Below, piece by piece: positions 1 to 7,667 of a stretch of DNA of 64,000 bases (position 1 is its first letter; each line of letters opens with the position of its first letter). The DNA is from Methyloversatilis discipulorum (GTDB lineage: Bacteria > Pseudomonadota > Gammaproteobacteria > Burkholderiales > Rhodocyclaceae), in contig NZ_ARVV01000001.1 in the NCBI RefSeq assembly GCF_000385375.1, positions 744,001 through 808,000 of the forward strand, in the 5' to 3' direction. The notes under the pieces were generated by a model. That model searched no databases and had not been told where the DNA came from. It saw nothing but the letters and a program-made list of their open reading frames with translations. The position numbers were made by a program, and so were the translations under genes.

Positions 1-663
1 GGCGTCGTGACGGCTGGCGATATCGAGGTCACGCACGATGTCGAGATCGTCAATCCGGAACACGTGATCGCTCACGTTGCGCCGGGTGGCAAGCTGGATC
101 TCCAGTTCAAGATCGAACAGGGCCGTGGCTACGTGCCGGGCACCGTTCGTCAGAGCTCTTCGGAGAACAAGGCGATCGGTCACATCGTTCTCGACGCGAG
201 CTTCAGCCCGGTTCGCCGCGTGAGCTATTCGGTCGAGTCGGCGCGCGTTGAACAGCGCACCGACCTTGATCGTCTGGTGATGGATGTCGAAACCAACGGT
301 GCTGTCGAGCCGGAAGAGGCGGTGCGCTACGCTGCCCGCGTTCTGGTTGATCAGCTGTCGGTGTTCGCAGAGCTGGAAGGTACGGCCCCGGCCGTCGAGC
401 AGCGCAAGCCGGCGGTGATCGATCCGATCCTGCTGCGCCCGGTCGACGACCTGGAGCTGACGGTGCGTTCGGCCAACTGTCTCAAGGCCGAGAACATCTA
501 TTACATCGGCGATCTGATCCAGCGTACCGAGAACGAACTGCTGAAGACCCCGAACCTGGGACGCAAGTCGCTGAACGAAATCAAGGAAGTGCTTGCCTCG
601 CGTGGTCTCACGCTGGGCATGAAGCTCGAGAACTGGCCGCCTGCCGGCCTCGATCGGGCGTAA
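1..663 (+). CDS. rpoA: DNA-directed RNA polymerase subunit alpha, 5'-truncated by the window edge
   Basis: Alpha subunit of RNA polymerase; it dimerises to scaffold beta and beta-prime, and its C-terminal domain contacts UP elements and activators. The reading frame is open from the first base, and the usual protein is about 325-330 residues, so roughly the last 220 are seen here. They hold the second half of the N-terminal dimerisation domain, a linker, and the alpha-CTD with the helix-hairpin-helix ([17 protein letters not shown], then [14 protein letters not shown]). It is followed 86 bp later by rplQ, the standard order at the end of the bacterial alpha operon. Very sure of identity; the true start lies outside. 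Confidence 0.98.
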   Translation, partial: GVVTAGDIEVTHDVEIVNPEHVIAHVAPGGKLDLQFKIEQGRGYVPGTVRQSSSENKAIGHIVLDASFSPVRRVSYSVESARVEQRTDLDRLVMDVETNGAVEPEEAVRYAARVLVDQLSVFAELEGTAPAVEQRKPAVIDPILLRPVDDLELTVRSANCLKAENIYYIGDLIQRTENELLKTPNLGRKSLNEIKEVLASRGLTLGMKLENWPPAGLDRA

Positions 664-749
664 CACCGTACCGGCGCACCGCGCCGGATACAAGATGAAC
701 CGGCCACCTGCCTGACCCGCGGTGGCCGCATAATTTATACGGAGTCATC

Positions 750-1142
750 ATGCGTCATCGTAACGGTCTCAGAAAGCTCAACCGCACCAGCTCGCATCGC
801 GAAGCGATGTTCCGCAACATGGCCGTTTCGCTGCTGCGTCACGAAGCCATCAAGACTACGGTCCCGAAGGCCAAGGAACTGCGCCGCGTCGTCGAGCCGC
901 TGATCAATCTCGGCAAGACGCCCAACCTGTCGAACCGCCGCCTCGCCTTCTCGCGCCTGCGTGATCGCGAAGTCGTGTGCAAGATTTTCGACGTGCTGGG
1001 CCCGCGCTATGCGACCCGCAACGGTGGCTACCTGAGCATCCTGAAGATGGGTTTCCGCGTCGGCGATAATGCACCGATGGCGTTTGTCCAGCTGATGGAT
1101 CGCCCGGACGAGAGCGCGGAGCCGGTTGAAGTCGCCGAGTAA
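750..1142 (+). CDS. rplQ: 50S ribosomal protein L17
   Basis: Ribosomal protein L17 of the large subunit, 130 residues, a normal length. The N-terminus [17 protein letters not shown] and the following [10 protein letters not shown] segment are the family signature. The start is supported by an upstream purine-rich site (ACGGAG) about 7 bases before ATG. It is the last gene of the ribosomal operon: a strong factor-independent terminator follows within 20 bp. Confidence 0.98.
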   Translation: MRHRNGLRKLNRTSSHREAMFRNMAVSLLRHEAIKTTVPKAKELRRVVEPLINLGKTPNLSNRRLAFSRLRDREVVCKIFDVLGPRYATRNGGYLSILKMGFRVGDNAPMAFVQLMDRPDESAEPVEVAE

Positions 1143-1160
1143 GCGATTTCCACCTGCACC

Positions 1161-1196
1161 AAACAAAAAGCCCCGCGACGCGGGGCTTTTTGTTTG
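1161..1196. terminator. Bidirectional rho-independent terminator after rplQ
   Basis: Perfect inverted repeat: AAACAAAAAGCCCCGC, a 4-base loop region, then GCGGGGCTTTTTGTTT. The GC stem is flanked by A and T runs on both sides, so it can end rpoA-rplQ transcription rightwards and the minus-strand cys/cobA operon leftwards. Confidence 0.93.
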
Positions 1197-1260
1197 GGCG
1201 CCCACCCGCCCACCGCAAACTCCCGGTTAAGGGTGGAGCGTGCGCGGGCGCGTTGTGAGG

Positions 1261-2064
1261 TCAGGCCGCGCTGGCGCTGTCGTCCTGCCAGAGGCGCGTG
1301 TGCTGCTGCAGGGCTTCACGAAATACTTCGCCGAGCATCACGAGCACCGGCCCCTCGGGTGTTCCCGCTGTGCCCAGCAGGGCGCCGATCGGTTGTTCCG
1401 AGAGCCCCTGCAGCGTCGTGAAGGCCTCGCGCGAGGCCGGGTGACTTGCGTTCTCGATCAGCGCCACCGGAGTGGCCGGATCGCGCCCGTAGCTCATCAG
1501 TTCGCGTGCAATTGCCATCGATTCGTGCGATGCCATGTAAAGCGCGAGCGTCGGGGTGTCGGCATTGGCACGCAGCGCCTGCGAGGGGTGCTCGCCTTCG
1601 CCGGCACGAGGCGTCAGCAGCGCAACGCTGCGCGCGATGCCGCGACGCGTCAGCGAGACGCGGAGCTGCGCGCTGGCGGCGCTGGCCGCGGTGATGCCTG
1701 GCACCACCTCGTAATCGATACCCGCGGCCGACAGCGCATCCATTTCCTCCTGAGCGCGACCGAACAGCATCGGATCGCCGCCCTTGAGCCGAACGACACG
1801 GGCGTGCGTACGCGCCGCGTGGATGAGCTTCTGATTGATGAAGCGCTGGGCGGTGGAATGCTTGCCGCAGCGCTTGCCAACGGCAATATGCTTGGCCTGA
1901 GGCGCGAGCGACAGCACGTCGTCGCCGATCAGCGCGTCGTGCAGCACGACCTCGGCGTCGGCAAGCAACCGGACCGCGCGGACGGTCAGCAGGTCGACGG
2001 CGCCGGGGCCGGCGCCAACCAGCCAGACTTTGCCCGGAGGGCGACGTTCAGCCTGCCTTGACAT
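1261..2064 (-). CDS. cobA: Uroporphyrinogen-III C-methyltransferase (SUMT)
   Basis: Methylates uroporphyrinogen III at C2 and C7 with SAM to give precorrin-2, the precursor of siroheme, the prosthetic group of the CysI encoded in the same operon. Signatures: VWLVGAGPGAVDLLTVRA at the N-terminus, VRLKGGDPMLFGRAQEE in the middle, then VPGITAASAASA. About 267 residues, the length of a stand-alone SUMT; there is no CysG dehydrogenase/ferrochelatase part. The frame also offers an ATG three codons upstream (2073); either start overlaps the end of cysH, so the two are translationally coupled. Last gene of the sulfite reduction operon. Confidence 0.93.
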   Translation of the reverse strand: MSRQAERRPPGKVWLVGAGPGAVDLLTVRAVRLLADAEVVLHDALIGDDVLSLAPQAKHIAVGKRCGKHSTAQRFINQKLIHAARTHARVVRLKGGDPMLFGRAQEEMDALSAAGIDYEVVPGITAASAASAQLRVSLTRRGIARSVALLTPRAGEGEHPSQALRANADTPTLALYMASHESMAIARELMSYGRDPATPVALIENASHPASREAFTTLQGLSEQPIGALLGTAGTPEGPVLVMLGEVFREALQQHTRLWQDDSASAA

Positions 2065-2776
2065 GGAGGCCACACTCCTTGCTCTCCGGGTTCTCCCACC
2101 ACCAGCGTCCGGCGCGGATGTCCTCGCCCGGCGAAATAGCGCGGGTACAGGGCTGGCAGCCGATGCTCGGGAAGAAGCGCTCGTGCAGTTCGTTGTACGG
2201 GACTTCGTGCGTATGGATGTAGACCCATACCTCGCGTTCGGTCCAGTCGGACAGCGGATTGAATTTCTCGATGCCGTGACCTTCGTCGAACTCGCGCGCA
2301 GGCAGTGCGCTCCGCGTCGCCGACTGCTGGGCCCGCATGCCGGTGATCCAGGCCTTCTTGCCGGCCAGCGCGCGCTTCAGGGGCTCGACCTTACGCATTG
2401 CACAGCAGGCCTTGCGCAACTCAACCGAGTCGTAGAAGGCGTTGATGCCGTGCTTGCGCACGTACTCTTCGACCGCCTCGTGACGCGGAAAGAAGGTGAC
2501 CGGGCGGGCGCCGTAGTGCTGTTCAGCTTTCGCCATCAGATCGTAGGTTTCCGCGGGCAGGCGGCCGGTATCCAGCGTGAAGATTTCGATGTCGAGCGCG
2601 TTGCGCTGGATCAGGTCGGTCAGCACCATGTCCTCGGCGCCCATGCTGCTGGCGAAGCCGATAGGCTGGAATTCGGCCGCTGCCTGTCTGAGCAAATCGA
2701 CGGCCGCAGCGGTCTTCTGCGCCACCGTCGCGCGCATCGCGTCGGTGATGTTCGGATGGATCAACGGGTTCTTCAT
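2048..2776 (-). CDS. cysH: Phosphoadenylyl/adenylyl-sulfate reductase
   Basis: Cytoplasmic reductase that turns activated sulfate into sulfite using thioredoxin. 242 residues. The PP-loop part is at FASSMGAEDMVL (residues 41-52). The four iron-sulfur cysteines of the plant/bacterial APS-reductase subtype are present (Cys124-Cys125 in KACCAMRK, Cys207 and Cys210 in GCQPC), so APS rather than PAPS is the likely substrate. The catalytic cysteine is Cys235 in ECGLH. Start and the upstream DUF934 stop share an ATGA. No ATP sulfurylase gene is in view. Confidence 0.93.
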   Translation of the reverse strand: MKNPLIHPNITDAMRATVAQKTAAAVDLLRQAAAEFQPIGFASSMGAEDMVLTDLIQRNALDIEIFTLDTGRLPAETYDLMAKAEQHYGARPVTFFPRHEAVEEYVRKHGINAFYDSVELRKACCAMRKVEPLKRALAGKKAWITGMRAQQSATRSALPAREFDEGHGIEKFNPLSDWTEREVWVYIHTHEVPYNELHERFFPSIGCQPCTRAISPGEDIRAGRWWWENPESKECGLHVKAG

Positions 2777-3387
2777 GCGATCGCCTTCTGCCCGATGCGC
2801 CGACGGAACACCGGCGTGATGCCGTCGGTGGAGGTCTGGTAGGGCGTGGTGAAGTCGTTCAGCGCAGCGATGCAGCGCTCCGGCTTCTGGTCGGCGCGCA
2901 GCAGGTAGGCGTCGAAGCCGGTACGACGGAAGAAGAACATCTGGTCGCGCAGCACATCGCCCAGCGCGCGCAATTCGTTGCGGTAGCCGTAACGGGTGCG
3001 CAGGATGAAGGCGATCGAGAAGCCGCGGCCGTCGATGAACTTCGGGAAGTTCACGCCGATCAGCGGCAGCCGGTTCAGATCGCCGTCGAGGCTTTCTGCC
3101 AGTTCGGCCGGTTCCTCGTGGCTGTCCAGCCAGACCGCGATCTCACCGGCGGCAACCCGTGCCGCAAGCTCTTCACGACGGCGCAGCCACACGGTCAGCG
3201 GAATCATCACCTTGCCGGCCGGCACTTCACAGGCGGCGACCACGTCTTCGGGCGCGGCCGGCTCACCGGTCAGCTTGAACATGACCACCTTGCCGGCGGC
3301 CTTGCGCACCGGTTCGGTCGACTCCGGCAGTTTCACCCAGGTCCATTCGTTCTGTGCGAGCGCGTTGCCGCGGATCAGGTCAGCCAT
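2773..3387 (-). CDS. DUF934 family protein of the sulfite reductase operon
   Basis: 204-residue DUF934 protein, a family found almost only between cysI and cysH in proteobacteria and thought to assist sulfite reduction (sometimes called a sulfite reductase-associated oxidoreductase); no biochemical role is firmly established. No signal peptide or membrane segment is visible, so it should be cytoplasmic. The ATG at 3387 was chosen because it overlaps the cysI stop by a few bases and starts the family-like MADLIRGN; the frame is open further upstream only through cysI. Its stop overlaps the cysH start (ATGA). Confidence 0.87.
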   Translation of the reverse strand: MADLIRGNALAQNEWTWVKLPESTEPVRKAAGKVVMFKLTGEPAAPEDVVAACEVPAGKVMIPLTVWLRRREELAARVAAGEIAVWLDSHEEPAELAESLDGDLNRLPLIGVNFPKFIDGRGFSIAFILRTRYGYRNELRALGDVLRDQMFFFRRTGFDAYLLRADQKPERCIAALNDFTTPYQTSTDGITPVFRRRIGQKAIA

Positions 3388-5062
3388 GAGCCACCTCGGC
3401 TTTCTTTGCAGTCTCGCCGTACACACGCGCCTTGAACGGCGCGATGCCGAGGCGGCGTACGGTATCGAGGAAACGCTCTTCCGGCGTGCGCGCCTCGACA
3501 TAGGTTTCGATGAGCTTCTTGACCACGCCCGGCACTTCGTCGGCCGCGAACGACGGACCGATCACGTCGCCGAGCGAGGTGGTGTTGCCCTGGGCGCCGC
3601 CGATCGACACCTGGTACCACTCGGAACCGGCCTTGTCGACGCCGAGAATGCCGATGTGGCCGACGTGGTGGTGACCACAGGAATTCATGCAGCCGGAAAT
3701 GTTCAGCTCCAGGTCGCCGATGTCGTACAGGTAGTCCAGATCATCGAACTCGGCCTGGATGGCCTGCGCGATCGGGATGGACTTGGCATTCGCCAGCGAG
3801 CAGAAGTCGCCGCCTGGGCAGCAGATCATGTCGGTCAGCAGACCGATGTTGGGCGTCGCCAGTCCGTGCGCGCGCGCGCCTTGCCAAAGGTCGTAAAGGT
3901 CGGCCAGCGCGACGTCGGCCAGCACCAGGTTCTGTTCGTGCGTCACCCGCAGTTCGCCGAAGCTGTAGCGGTCGGCGAGATCGGCGACGGCTTCCATCTG
4001 TTCCGACGTTATGTCGCCCGGTGCGACGCCGTGCGGCTTCAGCGACAGCGTGACCGAGCGGTAGCCCGGACGCTTGTGCGCACGCACGCAGCGCGACACC
4101 CAGCGGGCGAAGGCGCGGTCTTCGGCGAGGTGTGCGTCGAAGGCGGCATCGCGCGCCGGGCGGGCGGGGGCGTCGGGATCGGAGAAAGCGGCGCGGGCCA
4201 GATCGAGTTCGGCTTCGGTGACGGTCGCGATGCCGTCGCGCTCCAGCTGCCATTCCTCATTGACCTGACGCGCGAACTCCTCGGCGCCGATCGCCTTGAC
4301 CAGAATCTTGATGCGCGCCTTGTAGGCGTTGTCGCGGCGTCCGTAGCGGTTGTAGACGCGCAGCACGGCGTCGAGATAGGTCGGCAGGTGCGGCCAGGGC
4401 AGGGCGTCGTGAATGACGCTGCCGAGGATAGGCGTGCGACCCATGCCGCCGCCGACGATGACGCGTACCAGCACGTCGCCCTTGTCGTCGCGGTAGAGCT
4501 GCAGGCCGACGTCGTGCGCATAGGTCACGGCGCGGTCTTCCAGCGTGCCGCTGACGGCGATCTTGAACTTGCGCGGCAGGAAGGCGAATTCCGGATGGAA
4601 GGTCGACCACTGGCGCAGCACTTCGCAGTACGGACGCGGATCGACGATCTCGTCCGGCGCCACGCCGGCGAAGGGGTCGGTCGTGATGTTGCGGATGCAG
4701 TTGCCCGAGGTCTGGATGGCGTGCATTTCGACCGTCGCCAGTTCGGCCAGGATGTCGGCGGTGTCTTCCAGCTTCGGCCAGTTCAGCTGCATGTTCTGGC
4801 GCGTCGTGAAGTGACCGTAGCCGCGGTCGTAGCGGCGGGCGATGTCGGCCAGCTTGCGCAGTTGCACGCTGGACAGCATGCCGTAGGGCACGGCGATGCG
4901 CAGCATCGGCGCGTGGCGCTGGATGTAGAGACCGTTCTGCAGACGCAGCGGGCGGAATTCGTCTTCCGACAGTTCGCCGGCCAGATTGCGTTGCAACTGG
5001 TCGCGATACTGGGCGACGCGCTCGATCACCAGCGCGCGGTCGTAATCGTCGTAGCGATACAT
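3380..5062 (-). CDS. cysI: Nitrite/sulfite reductase hemoprotein (CysI-type, ferredoxin-like)
   Basis: 560-residue siroheme/[4Fe-4S] enzyme that reduces sulfite to sulfide with six electrons. Two ferrodoxin-like repeats are visible, and the cofactor cysteines are Cys415 and Cys421 (CCPGGDFC) plus Cys458 and Cys462 (SGCMNSCGHHH). TTRQN at about 86-90 and TSGNCIRN at 118-125 are the usual siroheme-binding segments. There is no cysJ flavoprotein nearby, so a ferredoxin-like donor is likely. A nitrite reductase role is possible for this family, but neighbours cysH, cobA and cysB point to sulfite. Confidence 0.93.
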   Translation of the reverse strand: MYRYDDYDRALVIERVAQYRDQLQRNLAGELSEDEFRPLRLQNGLYIQRHAPMLRIAVPYGMLSSVQLRKLADIARRYDRGYGHFTTRQNMQLNWPKLEDTADILAELATVEMHAIQTSGNCIRNITTDPFAGVAPDEIVDPRPYCEVLRQWSTFHPEFAFLPRKFKIAVSGTLEDRAVTYAHDVGLQLYRDDKGDVLVRVIVGGGMGRTPILGSVIHDALPWPHLPTYLDAVLRVYNRYGRRDNAYKARIKILVKAIGAEEFARQVNEEWQLERDGIATVTEAELDLARAAFSDPDAPARPARDAAFDAHLAEDRAFARWVSRCVRAHKRPGYRSVTLSLKPHGVAPGDITSEQMEAVADLADRYSFGELRVTHEQNLVLADVALADLYDLWQGARAHGLATPNIGLLTDMICCPGGDFCSLANAKSIPIAQAIQAEFDDLDYLYDIGDLELNISGCMNSCGHHHVGHIGILGVDKAGSEWYQVSIGGAQGNTTSLGDVIGPSFAADEVPGVVKKLIETYVEARTPEERFLDTVRRLGIAPFKARVYGETAKKAEVAHG

Positions 5063-5117
5063 AAGGGTGGTCCAGTCATGGGTGTCCGACCCATGCCGGA
5101 CTACCCGTTGCCCTCTT

Positions 5118-5903
5118 TCAGCCTAGAAGGTTCAGGCTCAGTTTTCCGCCGATGCCGAACAGCATGCTGGCCAGCAGCGGACGCAGGAATCGTTCGGGCA
5201 TGCGCGCCGCGATCTGGCTGCCGAGCGCGATGCCGGGCAGCGAACCGACCAGCAGCGCGCCGAGCAGCGTCCAGTCGACATTGCCCAGCCACCAGTGGCC
5301 CATGCCGGCCACCAGAGTCAGCGGCACGGCGTGCGCAATGTCGCTGCCGACGATGCGCACCGCAGACAGCCGCGGATAGAGAAACACCAGTGCCGCCGTG
5401 CCAAGTGCGCCGGCGCCGACCGAAGAGATCGTCACGAGCAGGCCCAGCACTGCGCCGGTGGCGATGGTCAGCGAACGCAGATGGCGTTCGCGGAATTCGC
5501 CTATGCCCGGCCGCTCGGCCAGAGCCTGCAGACGGGCTCGGAAAAGTAGCGCGCACGCAGTCAGAACAAGCGCCACGCCGAGCGTACCGCTGATCAGCGA
5601 CTGGCTGCCATAGGCCGAGCCGGAATGCGTCGATAACCACCACAGCGTCAGCGCCGCCGCCGGCACACTGCCGGTACCCAGCGCGGCGACGATGCGCCAA
5701 TCCACCGTTCCGTTGCGACCATGCACGACCGCGCCGCCGGCCTTGGTCATGGCTGCGTACAGCAGATCGGTGCCGACCGCCACCGCGGGGTGGATGCCGA
5801 ACAGCAGCACCAGCAGCGGCGTCATCAGCGAGCCGCCGCCGACGCCGGTCAGACCGACGATGGCGCCGACGAAAAAGCCCGCGATCGAATAACCGAAATC
5901 CAT
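5118..5903 (-). CDS. TauE/SafE family sulfite exporter/permease
   Basis: 261-residue inner-membrane protein with about eight hydrophobic segments and the family opening IAGFFVGAIVGLTGVGGGSLMTP. TauE/SafE proteins move sulfite or organosulfonates. As the first gene of the cys operon it could import a sulfur source or export excess sulfite made by CysH. cysI begins 55 bp downstream. Direction of transport and substrate are inferred only from context. Confidence 0.85.
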   Translation of the reverse strand: MDFGYSIAGFFVGAIVGLTGVGGGSLMTPLLVLLFGIHPAVAVGTDLLYAAMTKAGGAVVHGRNGTVDWRIVAALGTGSVPAAALTLWWLSTHSGSAYGSQSLISGTLGVALVLTACALLFRARLQALAERPGIGEFRERHLRSLTIATGAVLGLLVTISSVGAGALGTAALVFLYPRLSAVRIVGSDIAHAVPLTLVAGMGHWWLGNVDWTLLGALLVGSLPGIALGSQIAARMPERFLRPLLASMLFGIGGKLSLNLLG

Positions 5904-6012
5904 GAATGCACTTTCTGCACTTTAAGGCGACCGAGGGTAGCGGCCTTCGAAGATAATTGGAAATGCTTTGAAGTAAGATTGAAATGACTTCCAGTGCTAA
6001 TCGGGGTGGGGC
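5904..6012. promoter_or_regulatory. Divergent promoter region between the cys operon and the cysB-like gene
   Basis: 109-bp intergenic region, clearly richer in A+T than its surroundings (for example GAAGATAATTGGAAATGC), between two divergent genes. A LysR/CysB-type regulator binding here to control both directions is the classical arrangement. No experimentally defined site can be pointed to; the placement is inference. Confidence 0.6.
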
Positions 6013-6936
6013 ATGAATCTGCAACAGCTGCGTTACGTCGCCGAAGTCGCCCAGCGCAATCTGAACGTGTCCGAGGCGGCGCGCGCGTTGCACACCTCGC
6101 AGTCCGGCGTGTCACGGCAGATCAGCCTGCTGGAGGAGGAGCTTGGCGTCGATGTGTTCGTGCGCCAGGGCAAGCGACTGGTGGCGATCACCCGACCCGG
6201 CGAGGAGGTGGTCACGATCGCTCGCCGCATGCTGCGCGACGTTGGCGCGCTGCGTCAGGTCGGTGACGAGTATGCGAGCGGCGACCTCGGCCGGCTGTCG
6301 ATCGCCACCACCCACACGCAGGCGCGCTACGTGTTGCCGCGCGTGCTGTCGGAGTTCCTGCGGGCTCACCCGGGGGTACAGATAGAACTTCACCAGGGCA
6401 ATCCGACGCAGTGCTGTGAATTCGTGCTGTCCGGCGCCGCAGATCTGGCGATCGCGACCGAAGCGATCGACGACTACGAACAGCTGGTCGGCCTGCCCTG
6501 TTACCAGTGGAACCGTTGCCTGATCGCGCCACCCGGTCATCCGCTGCTCGACGTGAAACCGCTGACGCTGGAAGCGATCGCCGCCTGGCCGCTCATCACC
6601 TACGACTTTTCCTTCACCGGCGGATCGCGTGTGAACCAGACCTTCGCCGAGCGCGGGCTGACACCGCGCGTGGCGCTGAGCGCCATCGACGCCGACATCA
6701 TCAAGACCTATGTGGCGCTGGGCCTCGGCGTCGGCATCGTTGCGCAGATGGCGTTCGATCCGGAGCAGGACCGTGGCTTGCGCGCGGTCGACTGCGCCCA
6801 CCTCTTCGAATCGAGCACCACACGCATCGGTCTGCACCGCAACGCCTGGCTGCGCGGCTACACCTATGCCTTCATCGAGGCCTTCGCCGCCTCGCTCACC
6901 CGTGATGTGGTCGACAAGGCGCTCGGGCGCGGTTGA
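6013..6936 (+). CDS. cysB: LysR-type regulator, CysB/Cbl-like
   Basis: 307-residue LysR-family regulator. Winged helix-turn-helix at residues about 1-60 (MNLQQLRYVAEVAQRNLNVS, then ALHTSQSGVSRQI), followed by the periplasmic-binding-protein-like sensor domain. Segments such as TTHTQARYVLP and ADIIKTYVALGLGVGIVAQM are typical of CysB, which senses O-acetylserine/N-acetylserine and activates sulfur assimilation. It is divergent from the cys operon, which fits that job. Cbl (sulfonate regulator) is the alternative in the same subfamily. Confidence 0.9.
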   Translation: MNLQQLRYVAEVAQRNLNVSEAARALHTSQSGVSRQISLLEEELGVDVFVRQGKRLVAITRPGEEVVTIARRMLRDVGALRQVGDEYASGDLGRLSIATTHTQARYVLPRVLSEFLRAHPGVQIELHQGNPTQCCEFVLSGAADLAIATEAIDDYEQLVGLPCYQWNRCLIAPPGHPLLDVKPLTLEAIAAWPLITYDFSFTGGSRVNQTFAERGLTPRVALSAIDADIIKTYVALGLGVGIVAQMAFDPEQDRGLRAVDCAHLFESSTTRIGLHRNAWLRGYTYAFIEAFAASLTRDVVDKALGRG

Positions 6937-7004
6937 GCGCCTTTCATCGGCCGGTAACCTCGCCGGGCGACAGTGTCGGAATTGTTTCCACTCAGAATCC
7001 GACC

Positions 7005-7574
7005 ATGAGCGTGGCGCCCCTGCATCCCCTGAAACTTGACCCGACCCGCCGGCTGGCCGAACTGGCCGGTGTCGCCTATCTCGCCAGCGTGCCGCTGCGT
7101 GCAAAGGACGGCCGTCAGGTCCTCTATCTGACCGAAGCGGCTCAGCCCGAGCACGTCTACAAGTTCATCGGCCCGCTGCCGGATGGCGGTGCCCTGCAGC
7201 ACGGCGCGCTCTACGTCGCACGACTGGGCGAAGCCGGCCACGGGCGCTGGTTGCCACTGGTGCCGGCGCGCCAGGGCTTTCTGCTGTGGGACGCACAGCT
7301 GAACGTGGCCGACGTGCTGGCGCGCCCCGCCGATGCTGCCCGTCGGGCGGGCGCCAGCCGCATCGACGCGCTGTTCTGCGTGCAGGCGCGCGCAGACGGT
7401 GGTCAGCTCCTTCTGTGCGATCGCGCCGGGGCGGCGCTGGTCTGGCGCGAGGCGCTGGGCGATGCGGCCAGTCTCAGCTTTGCCTGGCAGGGGGCCGCGC
7501 TGTGCGGCGACACGACCGCCGTGCTGCTTTCGCCGGACCGCACTCGCCACGATACGCAGCCTGTCGCCGGCTGA
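7005..7574 (+). CDS. Short PhoX-like (DUF839) protein, possibly a remnant
   Basis: 189 residues from the ATG at 7005; the frame also extends back to a TTG overlapping the cysB stop. The sequence resembles only the C-terminal part of PhoX/DUF839 proteins, which are normally 600-plus residues (EHVYKFIGPLPDGG, HGALYVARLGEAGHGRWLPL, and an alternating strand pattern). No signal peptide and no complete metal site are visible, so phosphatase activity is doubtful. It could be a degraded gene or a small stand-alone beta-propeller fragment. Codon use looks like the host, so it is at least not obviously decaying. Confidence 0.55.
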   Translation: MSVAPLHPLKLDPTRRLAELAGVAYLASVPLRAKDGRQVLYLTEAAQPEHVYKFIGPLPDGGALQHGALYVARLGEAGHGRWLPLVPARQGFLLWDAQLNVADVLARPADAARRAGASRIDALFCVQARADGGQLLLCDRAGAALVWREALGDAASLSFAWQGAALCGDTTAVLLSPDRTRHDTQPVAG

Positions 7575-7667
7575 CAGGCCTGCGCACGGCTCCCCGTGAC
7601 GCGGTCGCGGGCGGTGGCTGCGGGCTGCGGCCTATACTCCGGCGTCTGTTCACATTGACAGCCGCCC

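Noticed and set aside
2996..5593. Long plus-strand open frame opposite cysI and DUF934
   Set aside because: Antisense shadow of high-GC genes; the minus-strand genes are clearly real.
7600..7640. Possible -24/-12 element upstream of prsT
   Set aside because: Spacing of GG to GC is 9 bases; a TATACT -10 element fits sigma-70 better.
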